The notes under the pieces: model-generated | Databases searched by the model: none | What the model was told of the DNA's origin: nothing | What the model saw: only the letters and a program-made list of their open reading frames with translations | Made by a program: the position numbers and the translations under genes | Shown: positions 7,932-14,462 of the stretch, piece after piece | Layout of the letters: every line of letters starts with the position of its first letter | Numbering within the stretch: the stretch's first letter is position 1 | NCBI GenBank assembly: GCA_018667205.1 | Contig: JABIVN010000212.1 | Location: 1-16,469, forward strand | Source: Gammaproteobacteria bacterium | GTDB lineage: Bacteria > Pseudomonadota > Gammaproteobacteria > Pseudomonadales > Azotimanducaceae | Reading direction: 5' to 3' | Length of the DNA stretch: 16,469 nucleotides

Positions 7932-7968
7932 AGCGATACGCCAAACGCACTGGACGCTCGAATTTTTT
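7931..7968 (+). terminator. possible intrinsic terminator after the receptor gene
   Basis: GAGCG (7931-7935) and CGCTC (7955-7959) can pair around a 19-nt loop, followed by GAA and six T residues (7963-7968). A competing hairpin, ATCGCT (7921-7926) with AGCGAT (7932-7937), contains the stop codon. The stem is short and the loop long, so it is a weak candidate. Confidence 0.35.
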
Positions 7969-7979
7969 AGCGCAGGAAT

Positions 7980-8116
7980 GATTGTTCCGGGATACTTTTT
8001 GAAAACTTGGAAAAGATGTGCTGTCGGCTTTCTATTCTTGGGTCAATTGATCTAGGTATACAGGAAAGCTTTTCCACTCTTAATTAAAAAGGTCTCATAA
8101 AAGTGCCGGAACAATC
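7980..8116. repeat. 137-bp segment bounded by perfect 11-bp inverted repeats
   Basis: GATTGTTCCGG (7980-7990) and CCGGAACAATC (8106-8116) are exact reverse complements. They could be the ends of a small MITE-like element or two opposed binding sites for one regulator. No clear target-site duplication flanks them, and no transposase is nearby. Confidence 0.3.
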
Positions 8117-8501
8117 TTACCTAGCGGACAATTTGGCGATTCGACCGTTATTGTGATGGCGTAACTCAGCGTGATGAAAAGTTACCCATTCGTTCACATG
8201 ATGACCCGGCCTGGATTTATAGAAATCACAGGGAATAGCGCCGTCTTGCGAAGTTATAGGATGGAAACGCCAGTCTTACCTGATGGAACCGGGTTACGTC
8301 CCTGTGGTCAATATGATGATGAATGAGCCAGAGAAGAAGGTGACTAGATATTTTCAAAACGGTCTTTCACCCATTTACACGGCTAGTCGCCTAAAACGGA
8401 GTGTGAAAACAAGACATTTGAGCTCACGCTCTTTAATCACTCAGGACGCCCACGGCATTCTTTCTGTCGAAGACTCTTTCCCATCACCAGCAATTTAGCG
8501 A

Positions 8502-8561
8502 CTAACTATTTCTTCACTAACCATTTATTAACTCACCATTTATCAACTCAGTATTTTTTAA
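8502..8561. repeat. 15-bp direct tandem repeat, four degenerate copies
   Basis: Four consecutive 15-mers, at 8502-8516, 8517-8531, 8532-8546 and 8547-8561, share the pattern CTMACYATTTMTYAA (fourth copy CTCAGTATTTTTTAA). A fifth partial start CTCAG follows at 8562. The array ends 64 bp before the Rieske start codon, in the leader or promoter region. It could be an iterated regulator site or a replication-slippage product. Confidence 0.6.
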
Positions 8562-8625
8562 CTCAGTCAGGACAAAGCCTGCTCTGATCACTTAAGAACA
8601 AATCGCCGGCTAGGAGAGAAACCCT

Positions 8626-9720
8626 ATGAACAGCAATACTAAAGCATCCTACAAGCTACCAGCCGAAGCTTATTTTGATCAATCCTGGTTTGATAAGGAA
8701 AAGCTTAATATATTTGCAGGTAGTTGGCTCTTCGCTGGCCTAGCATCAGCACTCCCGGATCCTGGACACTATAAAACTTTTAGTGCCGGGTTTGATGACC
8801 TCATCATCGTACGGGATAAAAATGGCAGTCTAAATGCTTTCCATAATACCTGTCGTCATAGAGGCGCCCGCCTGGTCAATGGGCACGGTCAATGTAAGAC
8901 TTTTATTTGCCCCTATCACAAATGGGGCTATGGGCTGGATGGGGAGCTTCGAGGCGTTCCACAACAAGAGCAGTTTGGAGAACTCAACTTAACAGAGCTG
9001 GGACTTCACAAGGCTAGTGTAGAAAGTTGGATGGGGCTCCTCTTTGTTCACGTCGATGAACGGCCTAGTGTCAGTTTCGCGCAATGGTCGATAGGGCTGG
9101 CTGACGAACTGGCGGCGTTCAAGGTTAACGAGCTACAACTGCTAAAACAGGATAGTTTTACCTTCGACGCCAACTGGAAGCTCTATATAGAAAATCATGT
9201 TGATTGGCTTCACCTCTGGTATGTGCACGCCGAAACACTCGGAAACCTCAAACACTCCGACGGAAAAATCATGCATTTCGGATCAAGCTTCTGCTCCTAC
9301 GACCCGGTCAAACCCGAACATGAAACCGCCTCGTTGGCGGCAAACCCATTACCTGACATCCCACACCTTAAAGATGTAGACAAACGATACTCAGACATTG
9401 GCGCGCACTTTCTATTTCCGAACCTGCCTATTTTCACAGGCCGTAGTTTTTTTGCTCTGACCGACCTCGTACCTCTGACGCCCGATAAAACACAAATGAA
9501 CATCAGCCTTTTAGGCCTTCCTGGCGGCGATACGGACGCCTTCATGGCATCGTTTAATCAAGTCACAAAAAGCGAGGATGCGGTCATTATAAAAACCATC
9601 CAGGAGGTCGTTCGCGGCAGCCGTTTTTCTGTAGGACCCATTGCCCATACTTATGAAAAAGCTATTTCATGTTTTCACGAGCACTATCTCGATATGATCA
9701 ATGGTACGTCAGGTGTCTAG
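8626..9720 (+). CDS. Rieske [2Fe-2S] non-heme iron oxygenase, alpha (catalytic) subunit
   Basis: This 364-aa oxygenase should hydroxylate, dihydroxylate or demethylate an organic substrate using O2 and electrons from a separate reductase. The N-terminal Rieske domain has CRH at 76-78 and CPYH at 95-98, supplying two Cys and two His cluster ligands. The catalytic domain has NWK at 183-185 and the EN-x2-D-x2-H-x4-H motif at 189-201, giving bridging Asp193 and iron ligands His196 and His201. The third ligand is probably Asp318 (SEDAV). All essential residues are present. AGGAG lies nine bases before the ATG. No beta subunit, ferredoxin or reductase gene is adjacent, so it resembles the alpha-only oxygenases. 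Its last 20 nt overlap the next gene, which implies a functional link. The substrate is not deducible. Confidence 0.93.
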   Translation: MNSNTKASYKLPAEAYFDQSWFDKEKLNIFAGSWLFAGLASALPDPGHYKTFSAGFDDLIIVRDKNGSLNAFHNTCRHRGARLVNGHGQCKTFICPYHKWGYGLDGELRGVPQQEQFGELNLTELGLHKASVESWMGLLFVHVDERPSVSFAQWSIGLADELAAFKVNELQLLKQDSFTFDANWKLYIENHVDWLHLWYVHAETLGNLKHSDGKIMHFGSSFCSYDPVKPEHETASLAANPLPDIPHLKDVDKRYSDIGAHFLFPNLPIFTGRSFFALTDLVPLTPDKTQMNISLLGLPGGDTDAFMASFNQVTKSEDAVIIKTIQEVVRGSRFSVGPIAHTYEKAISCFHEHYLDMINGTSGV

Positions 9721-10327
9721 CAACTTGAACGCCCGCGAGTTGCTTGGGGTCTGGCAAAGAGAGTCAATCTCTATTGACGGAAAAGCGCCATATGAAGACT
9801 CAAATGTACTCTGGTTGCACGCAGGGAATTACTTCGCCGACATTCGTTGGCCACGGTCAGGGGAAGGGACGGGGCTAACCTCGGCTTTTGCCGGTAAAGC
9901 GCTTTGGGAGCCACCCCGGATGCGATTTTCGCATGAGATCGATCTGAAAAAACAGTTAGATGAGGACATAGGGTGCCTATTCTTATTAAACGACCAGCTG
10001 ATTGAGCATGGAAAAGTCTCGATAGGCAATAAAGTCATTCGATTTCAGGAGGTCTGGTCTCGTATTACTAAATCAACCCTTGAGCATTGTCGGGTTGCAT
10101 ACAAATCTAGCGCTCGCGGCACAGGGTATATCGTTTGGGTTGGTGACCACGTGATTGCAATGGAGGAAACTGACGAACAATTCAGCGCCGCTGCCTGGAC
10201 TCATGATCACATTAGCGGATGGGTTTTGACCATAGGCTTGGGTGACAAGCAGAGATTAGATGGTTTACTGCATTCGTTTGTAGCAGGTTCTTTGGCTACT
10301 CCCTGGGCAGAATGTGAATTAAGCTAA
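9701..10327 (+). CDS. hypothetical protein, possibly beta-barrel/lipocalin-like, coupled to the Rieske gene
   Basis: I do not recognise a named family for this 208-aa protein. It begins with a LLGVWQRESI segment (14-23), followed by WLHAGNYFADIRWP at 38-51 and FQEVWSRI at 105-112. Short hydrophobic stretches alternate with turns throughout, and there are many Trp residues. That pattern resembles small ligand-binding beta-barrels (lipocalin or nitrobindin-like), but this is inference. There is no signal peptide or membrane segment, so it is probably cytoplasmic. The start overlaps the Rieske stop by 20 nt with no good ribosome-binding site; an in-frame GTG at 9713 is an alternative. Tight coupling suggests it binds the oxygenase's substrate or product, or is a small isomerase or hydrolase in the same step. 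A terminator hairpin follows directly. Confidence 0.75.
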   Translation: MVRQVSSNLNARELLGVWQRESISIDGKAPYEDSNVLWLHAGNYFADIRWPRSGEGTGLTSAFAGKALWEPPRMRFSHEIDLKKQLDEDIGCLFLLNDQLIEHGKVSIGNKVIRFQEVWSRITKSTLEHCRVAYKSSARGTGYIVWVGDHVIAMEETDEQFSAAAWTHDHISGWVLTIGLGDKQRLDGLLHSFVAGSLATPWAECELS

Positions 10328-10329
10328 GT

Positions 10330-10385
10330 CATCAAGGTTTAGGCTTGCCGTGCTCAGCTACACAGCTGTGACCTTGATCGTTTTT
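10330..10385 (+). terminator. intrinsic terminator ending the Rieske operon
   Basis: ATCAAGGT (10330-10337) and ACCTTGAT (10370-10377) form a perfect 8-bp stem, followed after CG by six T residues (10380-10385). The 32-nt interior contains its own CAGCT...AGCTG pairing, which could shorten the effective loop. It begins three bases after the stop codon of the 208-aa gene. Confidence 0.55.
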
Positions 10386-10701
10386 ATGGCCGTTTTGGTT
10401 CAACCTACAAACCTTTAGCTTCAACTTCTTCGTTGGTTATCGCTGTAATTTTCGACGCGAGAGGGCGCCCCGCAACGACGTTTGCCTGACACCGCCAATC
10501 AATTCGGTAAGCGCTATTCCACTTCAGAAATCTAGACACTAATGCCGATAATGGGATGCTTTCGCTAAAGAGATTTCCATGATTTTCCCTGTTAACCTAG
10601 GCAAGTTCAGACAATATTGTTAAACGGGACCACCTAGCTAACACCATGCTCGACTGTCCGATCGTAGGAAGCAACGTGGCCACCCAACAAGGGGAAAAGC
10701 A
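10386..10701. other. intergenic region upstream of the Ldh_2 gene
   Basis: About 316 nt without a gene. The only clear structure is a 10-bp palindrome ACAATATTGT at 10611-10620, about 80 bp before the TTG start, a possible operator or -10-proximal element. I could not assign a convincing -35/-10 pair. Confidence 0.45.
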
Positions 10702-11847
10702 TTGTCCAACGAAACACGCACTGAGAGTCTTGCGTTTCTAGAATACGCATTAGAACGTGTTGTGCTTGCCGCCGGCGGGTCAGCCCAGCACGCCAAGTAC
10801 GTTGCCCAAGCCATTTCTTTCGCCCACATACAGGGCAAACTCAATCAGGGTTTGGGCGTTTACGAAGTTATCGACTTAGCCTTGAAATTGGGCGTGCTTG
10901 ATATGTCCGCTACGCCTGAAGTCATTAATGAGGGCCCCGCGTGGGCCGTCGTTGATGGTCATGGCTCGTCTGGTTACTATGCACTTAACGTCATGGCTGA
11001 CATCGCGATTGAAAAAGCCCGTACCAGCGGAATTGCTATCGCCTATGGCGGCAACCACAATGATGCTGGTAGTTTCGCCTCCTACGTCTACAAAGCCCAC
11101 GAACAAGACATGATGGCGATGGCGTCCAACAACACGCCGCCACTCGCGGCCCCATTTGGTGGTATGCAGAACCTACTTTCTTGCCCACCGTTTGATGCCA
11201 TCGTACCGTCCGGAACCGAACCACCAATCTGGGCATCGCTCAAGTTCGCGGAGTTTTATGACGCCGATATTTCCGAGGCGGTTCTACACCATAAACCAAT
11301 GAACGGTAAATGGCTGATTGACCCAGCGTCAGGAGAGTTGAGCGATAACCCAGCACCCTATGCAATGCCCTTCGAAGGGTATGGTCGCGTCTGGGGGTAT
11401 TCTTGCGGTGGACAAATAGAAACTTCTCGCACCTACGCCCTCAACCTTTGGAACGAAGGTATGACCGCAATAGCAAACCCCATCGGCATTCCAGTAAATC
11501 AAATATCCAGCACTGACGAATTCATGGCAGCTTTAGACGGCAAGTCCGAAGCTACCACAACCGTTGGCGGAAGTTATTATCTCTGCATCAACCCAGGGGT
11601 TTTTGGTCCAATTGCTGCCGTAAAAGCAAAATCAGACGACTTTGTTACCAACGTCCGACAATCAAAAGCTCGACCTGGACATAGAGTTCGTATTCCCGGA
11701 GAAACTGCTTATAACAATCTTGCGGAAAATAATCAGACCATTGAGGTGCTGACCAATCATTGGCAGCCGTTTTTCGAAAATATCGCTGGTCAATACGGAT
11801 TGAGCGAAAAGTCGATACGTGCCGATTTCGAGGCTCTCGCGCAGTGA
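10702..11847 (+). CDS. Ldh_2 family (malate/L-lactate/ureidoglycolate dehydrogenase-type) oxidoreductase, divergent
   Basis: This 381-aa protein fits the Ldh_2 fold (malate/L-lactate/sulfolactate/ureidoglycolate dehydrogenase type), which interconverts 2-hydroxy and 2-oxo acids with NAD(P). Family features include GGNHNDAGSFASYV at 116-129 (counterpart of the conserved His-containing segment, His119), NNTPPLAAPFGG at 143-154, IDPASGELSDNP at 206-217 and VRIPGE at 329-334. The N-terminal SHG motif expected near residues 43-53 is not there: the aligned segment reads GKLNQGLGVYE. The usual Asp after the 'NP' region is also changed (PIWASLKF). The substrate or even the chemistry may therefore differ. 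The start is TTG, chosen for an AAGGGG site seven bases upstream. The PhyH gene follows 31 nt downstream, or overlaps if its earlier ATG is used. Confidence 0.85.
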   Translation: MSNETRTESLAFLEYALERVVLAAGGSAQHAKYVAQAISFAHIQGKLNQGLGVYEVIDLALKLGVLDMSATPEVINEGPAWAVVDGHGSSGYYALNVMADIAIEKARTSGIAIAYGGNHNDAGSFASYVYKAHEQDMMAMASNNTPPLAAPFGGMQNLLSCPPFDAIVPSGTEPPIWASLKFAEFYDADISEAVLHHKPMNGKWLIDPASGELSDNPAPYAMPFEGYGRVWGYSCGGQIETSRTYALNLWNEGMTAIANPIGIPVNQISSTDEFMAALDGKSEATTTVGGSYYLCINPGVFGPIAAVKAKSDDFVTNVRQSKARPGHRVRIPGETAYNNLAENNQTIEVLTNHWQPFFENIAGQYGLSEKSIRADFEALAQ

Positions 11848-11878
11848 TACGAAAGTTACACCGATCGGAAAATCTCGA

Positions 11879-12712
11879 ATGAGATCACTAGAACTTGAAA
11901 GACTACCTCCCGACTGCACTGCTAACGACATAGTAGAGGTGGCCGAAAAAGACGGCGGGGTAATCGTCGAGGGTTGGCTGAGCCCTCCTTTACTCCTGCA
12001 GTTCAACGCAGAAATTGAACCTTGGCTCGCCCAACATAAAGGAACGAACTCGGGTTCCGATGCCTCAGATGATTTTCTAGGAAAAAAAACACGACGCATC
12101 CAGGGTCTTACGGTCAAAGCCCCAACTTTTGTCGACATAATGATTGATAACCGTATTGTCGGTTTTGCTGAAACAGTGCTCGCCCCAGTTGGGCCTTCTA
12201 TCATCCTAAACAACGGCGAGGTTATCGATATTCGTCCAGGCGAATCTGCCCAGCCCATGCATCGCGATGATGACGCCTGGAACTTTGCGAACGTTACAAA
12301 TCCATTGATGATTAATACTATCGCTGCACTGGTCGACATTACGCCCGCAATGGGAGCAACGCTTGTCGCGCCGGGGAGCCATCGTTGGGAACGTGATCGA
12401 GTGCCTGCCAAAAATGAGATCGTGGCTTGCGATCTTCCTGCAGGTTCAGCACTTTTTTTCAGAGGTGATACATTACATGCAGGCGGCGCCAATAAGTCCA
12501 CTAAACACAGACGCGCTCTATCAACGGGTATTTGCTGCGGCTGGCTACGGCCTGTTGAAAACAGCTACACCAATACTCCCATTGAAGTCGTCAGGATCTT
12601 GCCTCTAAGGGCTCAGGAACTGCTCGGTTATGCACTCTATGACGCTTCCGAGGTTGGCGGCGGTTATCTTGGTTATCACGATATGAGTGATCCAAAGAAA
12701 CTACTCACCTAA
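11879..12712 (+). CDS. PhyH-family Fe(II)/2-oxoglutarate dioxygenase
   Basis: This 277-aa phytanoyl-CoA-dioxygenase-like enzyme should hydroxylate a substrate using Fe(II), O2 and 2-oxoglutarate. The HRD iron ligands lie at His128 and Asp130 in QPMHRDDDAW. The distal His is His200 in GDTLHAGGANKS. Arg211 or Arg212, just after it, is positioned to bind 2-oxoglutarate. Residues TLVAPGSHRW (161-170) are also typical. I prefer the ATG at 11879, with GGA nine bases upstream and the conserved LERLPPD start. An in-frame ATG at 11819 would add 20 residues and overlap the Ldh_2 gene by 29 nt. The close spacing suggests one operon with Ldh_2: hydroxylation, then oxidation of the new alcohol, is a plausible order. 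The 3' end overlaps the convergent MFS gene by 8 bp. Confidence 0.9.
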   Translation: MRSLELERLPPDCTANDIVEVAEKDGGVIVEGWLSPPLLLQFNAEIEPWLAQHKGTNSGSDASDDFLGKKTRRIQGLTVKAPTFVDIMIDNRIVGFAETVLAPVGPSIILNNGEVIDIRPGESAQPMHRDDDAWNFANVTNPLMINTIAALVDITPAMGATLVAPGSHRWERDRVPAKNEIVACDLPAGSALFFRGDTLHAGGANKSTKHRRALSTGICCGWLRPVENSYTNTPIEVVRILPLRAQELLGYALYDASEVGGGYLGYHDMSDPKKLLT

Positions 12713-13883
12713 ACTCCGAACCGCTATCTAACCCCTCCCTCGTTTTTCGGAAAAATTGTATTGATGTCTGAACAGCGATCATCAATGCAGCCCCAACTAA
12801 AAGGAGAACGCCCATCACTTCTAAAGCCGGGCCGTTTATAGACCTTAGATAACCAAACAACGGGGGCCCACTTATCGCTCCAACCGCAAGCACAAATGAC
12901 ATCAGGCTTGAAACTTTACCGTTGTAGTCCACTTCAGCAACAATCGCCAACATATAACTGATCGAAAAATAGAACGCTAGCGGCAGCAGGAAAAGTGCAG
13001 CTGCATACTTGAACTCGGTTGTTTCTCCGCTTAAGAGCAATAGGCAAAAAACCGTCATCGTTGAAGCAGCCGCAATCGCGACGCGGCGATCCAGACGCTC
13101 ACCAATAAAAGCCACGCACAACGGACCGACCCCTGACATCACAAGACCAATGGCAATCCAGCGCTCAGTAAATTCTGGATCAAGCCTGCTACTACTTGCG
13201 ATACGCTCAAGAAATGCCCAGATGCCAGCGAAACCAGAAAAGTTGATCAACAACCCGGTAAGCGCAAATATCGCCAACAAAAGATTACCCCGTTTGCCGT
13301 CATTACTACGCACCCTGGATTCCGGTTGCCTCATATTGTCAGGAACGAGCAGTATCGAGAGCGAACCCACGATCACACCGAGTAAAATGATCAGGAAGAG
13401 ATCCGCATAAGCATCGACAAGCAAAAAGGAACTCGTCAACAGAAACAACATGGCTGCCGGTACAAGTTGTTCTGCCGTTAATTTGACCGCGAACACTCGA
13501 TCCGTATTTTTCATTTCAGAAGCAATCGTGAAACTGATCGGAAACAGCAAACCTGCACCTACGCCCACAAGTGCCAAACTAATTTGTGCCACAGCGAAGG
13601 ATTCCGCCAACACGCAGGAAGAAAGCCCAATAATCATTGCCAAAAAACCCAGTTTTAGCAATTTTCGCCAGTTGAACCTTCGGACCCAAAACCCCGCAGT
13701 CGAGGTGATCACAGCGTAAGCAGCAAAGTAAGCTGTTGCAGCAACGCCGGTCTGCATATCGTCAAGCATAAACCTAGACGCCAATACCCCAGATATCACC
13801 GGCAGTAGCGCAAAGACCAAGACCGCAACAGTACCAATTGCAGCAACGCCAATTGTAGTGCGCATGGCATTAATAGCTTCCAA
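12705..13883 (-). CDS. MFS transporter, 12 TM segments
   Basis: This 392-aa inner-membrane protein has twelve hydrophobic segments that I can place by eye. The first lies at about residues 10-35 and the last near the C-terminus (ALEVMGVLLLVGAALMIAV). A short polar loop with a basic WVRRFNWRKL element follows TM2, at the position of the MFS motif-A loop. A longer polar loop (QPESRVRSNDGKRG) separates the two six-helix halves. The substrate is unknown. It could import the compound handled by the neighbouring oxygenases or export a product. The start is TTG at 13881-13883, supported by AGGAG five bases upstream; the ATG six codons later (13865) lacks such a site. It is transcribed towards PhyH with an 8-bp tail-to-tail overlap and divergently from the serine hydrolase. 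Confidence 0.88.
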   Translation of the reverse strand: MEAINAMRTTIGVAAIGTVAVLVFALLPVISGVLASRFMLDDMQTGVAATAYFAAYAVITSTAGFWVRRFNWRKLLKLGFLAMIIGLSSCVLAESFAVAQISLALVGVGAGLLFPISFTIASEMKNTDRVFAVKLTAEQLVPAAMLFLLTSSFLLVDAYADLFLIILLGVIVGSLSILLVPDNMRQPESRVRSNDGKRGNLLLAIFALTGLLINFSGFAGIWAFLERIASSSRLDPEFTERWIAIGLVMSGVGPLCVAFIGERLDRRVAIAAASTMTVFCLLLLSGETTEFKYAAALFLLPLAFYFSISYMLAIVAEVDYNGKVSSLMSFVLAVGAISGPPLFGYLRSINGPALEVMGVLLLVGAALMIAVQTSIQFFRKTREGLDSGSEFR

Positions 13884-13915
13884 TAAGGCTCCTAGAAAAA
13901 ATCTGACGTCGCACT

Positions 13916-13932
13916 CGCTAAAATCCTTAGCG
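13916..13932. promoter_or_regulatory. inverted repeat in the MFS leader (operator candidate)
   Basis: CGCTAA (13916-13921) and TTAGCG (13927-13932) are perfect arms around AATCC, 33-49 bp upstream of the MFS start codon. The symmetry suits a small dimeric regulator or an mRNA hairpin in the leader. Confidence 0.3.
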
Positions 13933-14147
13933 CGAAGCTACTTGAAAATATTGAACGCCTCGCGAACAACACAGCCATATACATCGAGACAAACCGCTGA
14001 AATACACGACTGCGACCCAACACAATACCGTAAAACGGGGAATGATGATGACAGCTTTTAGCTAACTATCCCCTCAATTTTCTGCTTTGCTCGCAATGTA
14101 CAGACCAATTAGCGGCACAAGCAGTCACTGAGTCACCTCCTTCCCCC

Positions 14148-14183
14148 TATAATGCCGGCAAACTGGCGACGTTTTGCCAAAAC
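14148..14183 (+). promoter_or_regulatory. TATAAT box followed by a 13-bp palindrome (GTTTTGCCAAAAC)
   Basis: A consensus -10 hexamer lies at 14148-14153, but the position expected for -35 (about 14125-14130) is poor. The palindrome at 14171-14183 starts 18 bp after the hexamer, where a repressor would cover the transcription start. A second overlapping inverted pair, GGCAAA (14157-14162) with TTTGCC (14173-14178), shares half of it. A transcript from here would have a leader of about 300 nt before the hydrolase start. Confidence 0.3.
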
Positions 14184-14462
14184 CTAAACAGGCATTTATT
14201 AACCTAAAGTTAGCGCGCATTCGATCGCTCAACTGGTCCATTGAGTGATCTCTATTGCGAGCCTGCACGAAGCCGCTACGTGTTGCTAAGCGACGGAATA
14301 ATAAAGCTGTCAGCCAAAGCGTCTGTTAGTGACGCTCAAAACAACGAACCCGAATCGTGGGTTTTGCTGCAACGGCACTTTTCTTGCCTGTTGGCGATAA
14401 ACACGTTAAAAACCGTTGTGATCACAAGACCCTACTGACCATCATTTTTGAGGAAATAAGAC

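Larger units (their letters stand above)
7932..8625. other. 694-nt gene-free region between receptor and Rieske genes
   Basis: No recognisable gene lies here. It holds a weak terminator, an 11-bp inverted repeat whose arms are 115 bp apart (7980-8116), a small GGAAA/TTTCC hairpin near 8066-8078, and a 15-bp tandem repeat (8502-8561). A 71-codon frame at 8283-8498 lacks a ribosome-binding site and family likeness, so I do not call it a gene. I see no convincing -35/-10 pair for the Rieske gene. Confidence 0.55.
13884..14462. other. 579-nt divergent intergenic region (MFS / serine hydrolase)
   Basis: No gene is apparent. Structures seen are CGCTAA-AATCC-TTAGCG (13916-13932) in the MFS leader, a TATAAT hexamer (14148-14153) without a good -35, a perfect odd palindrome GTTTTG-C-CAAAAC (14171-14183), and CTCAA...TTGAG arms at 14228-14245. 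A divergent control region of this size would normally hold both promoters, but I cannot fix either with confidence. Short frames at 14241-14438 and 13858-14061 look like chance. Confidence 0.5.

Noticed and set aside
8283..8498. 71-codon plus-strand frame before the 15-bp repeat
   Set aside because: There is no ribosome-binding site and no recognisable domain, and codon content looks random. It is treated as non-coding.
8502..8561. CRISPR array
   Set aside because: The units are 15 bp, directly adjacent, without spacers, and there are no cas genes.
11819..11878. Upstream ATG as the PhyH start (20 extra residues)
   Set aside because: The extra segment is basic, Ser-rich and overlaps the Ldh_2 gene. 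The ATG at 11879 has a better-placed GGA and begins the conserved N-terminus. The longer form cannot be fully excluded.
11662..12501. 279-codon minus-strand frame antisense to the PhyH gene
   Set aside because: The plus strand has complete PhyH iron and 2-oxoglutarate ligands. The minus frame is low-complexity, Ser-rich shadow sequence.
13009..13410. 133-codon plus-strand frame inside the MFS gene
   Set aside because: It is antisense to transmembrane segments. Its Arg-, Ser- and Pro-rich product is the usual shadow of hydrophobic coding sequence.
14241..14438. 65-codon frame upstream of the serine hydrolase
   Set aside because: No ribosome-binding site or family likeness, and it lies inside a likely leader or regulatory region.
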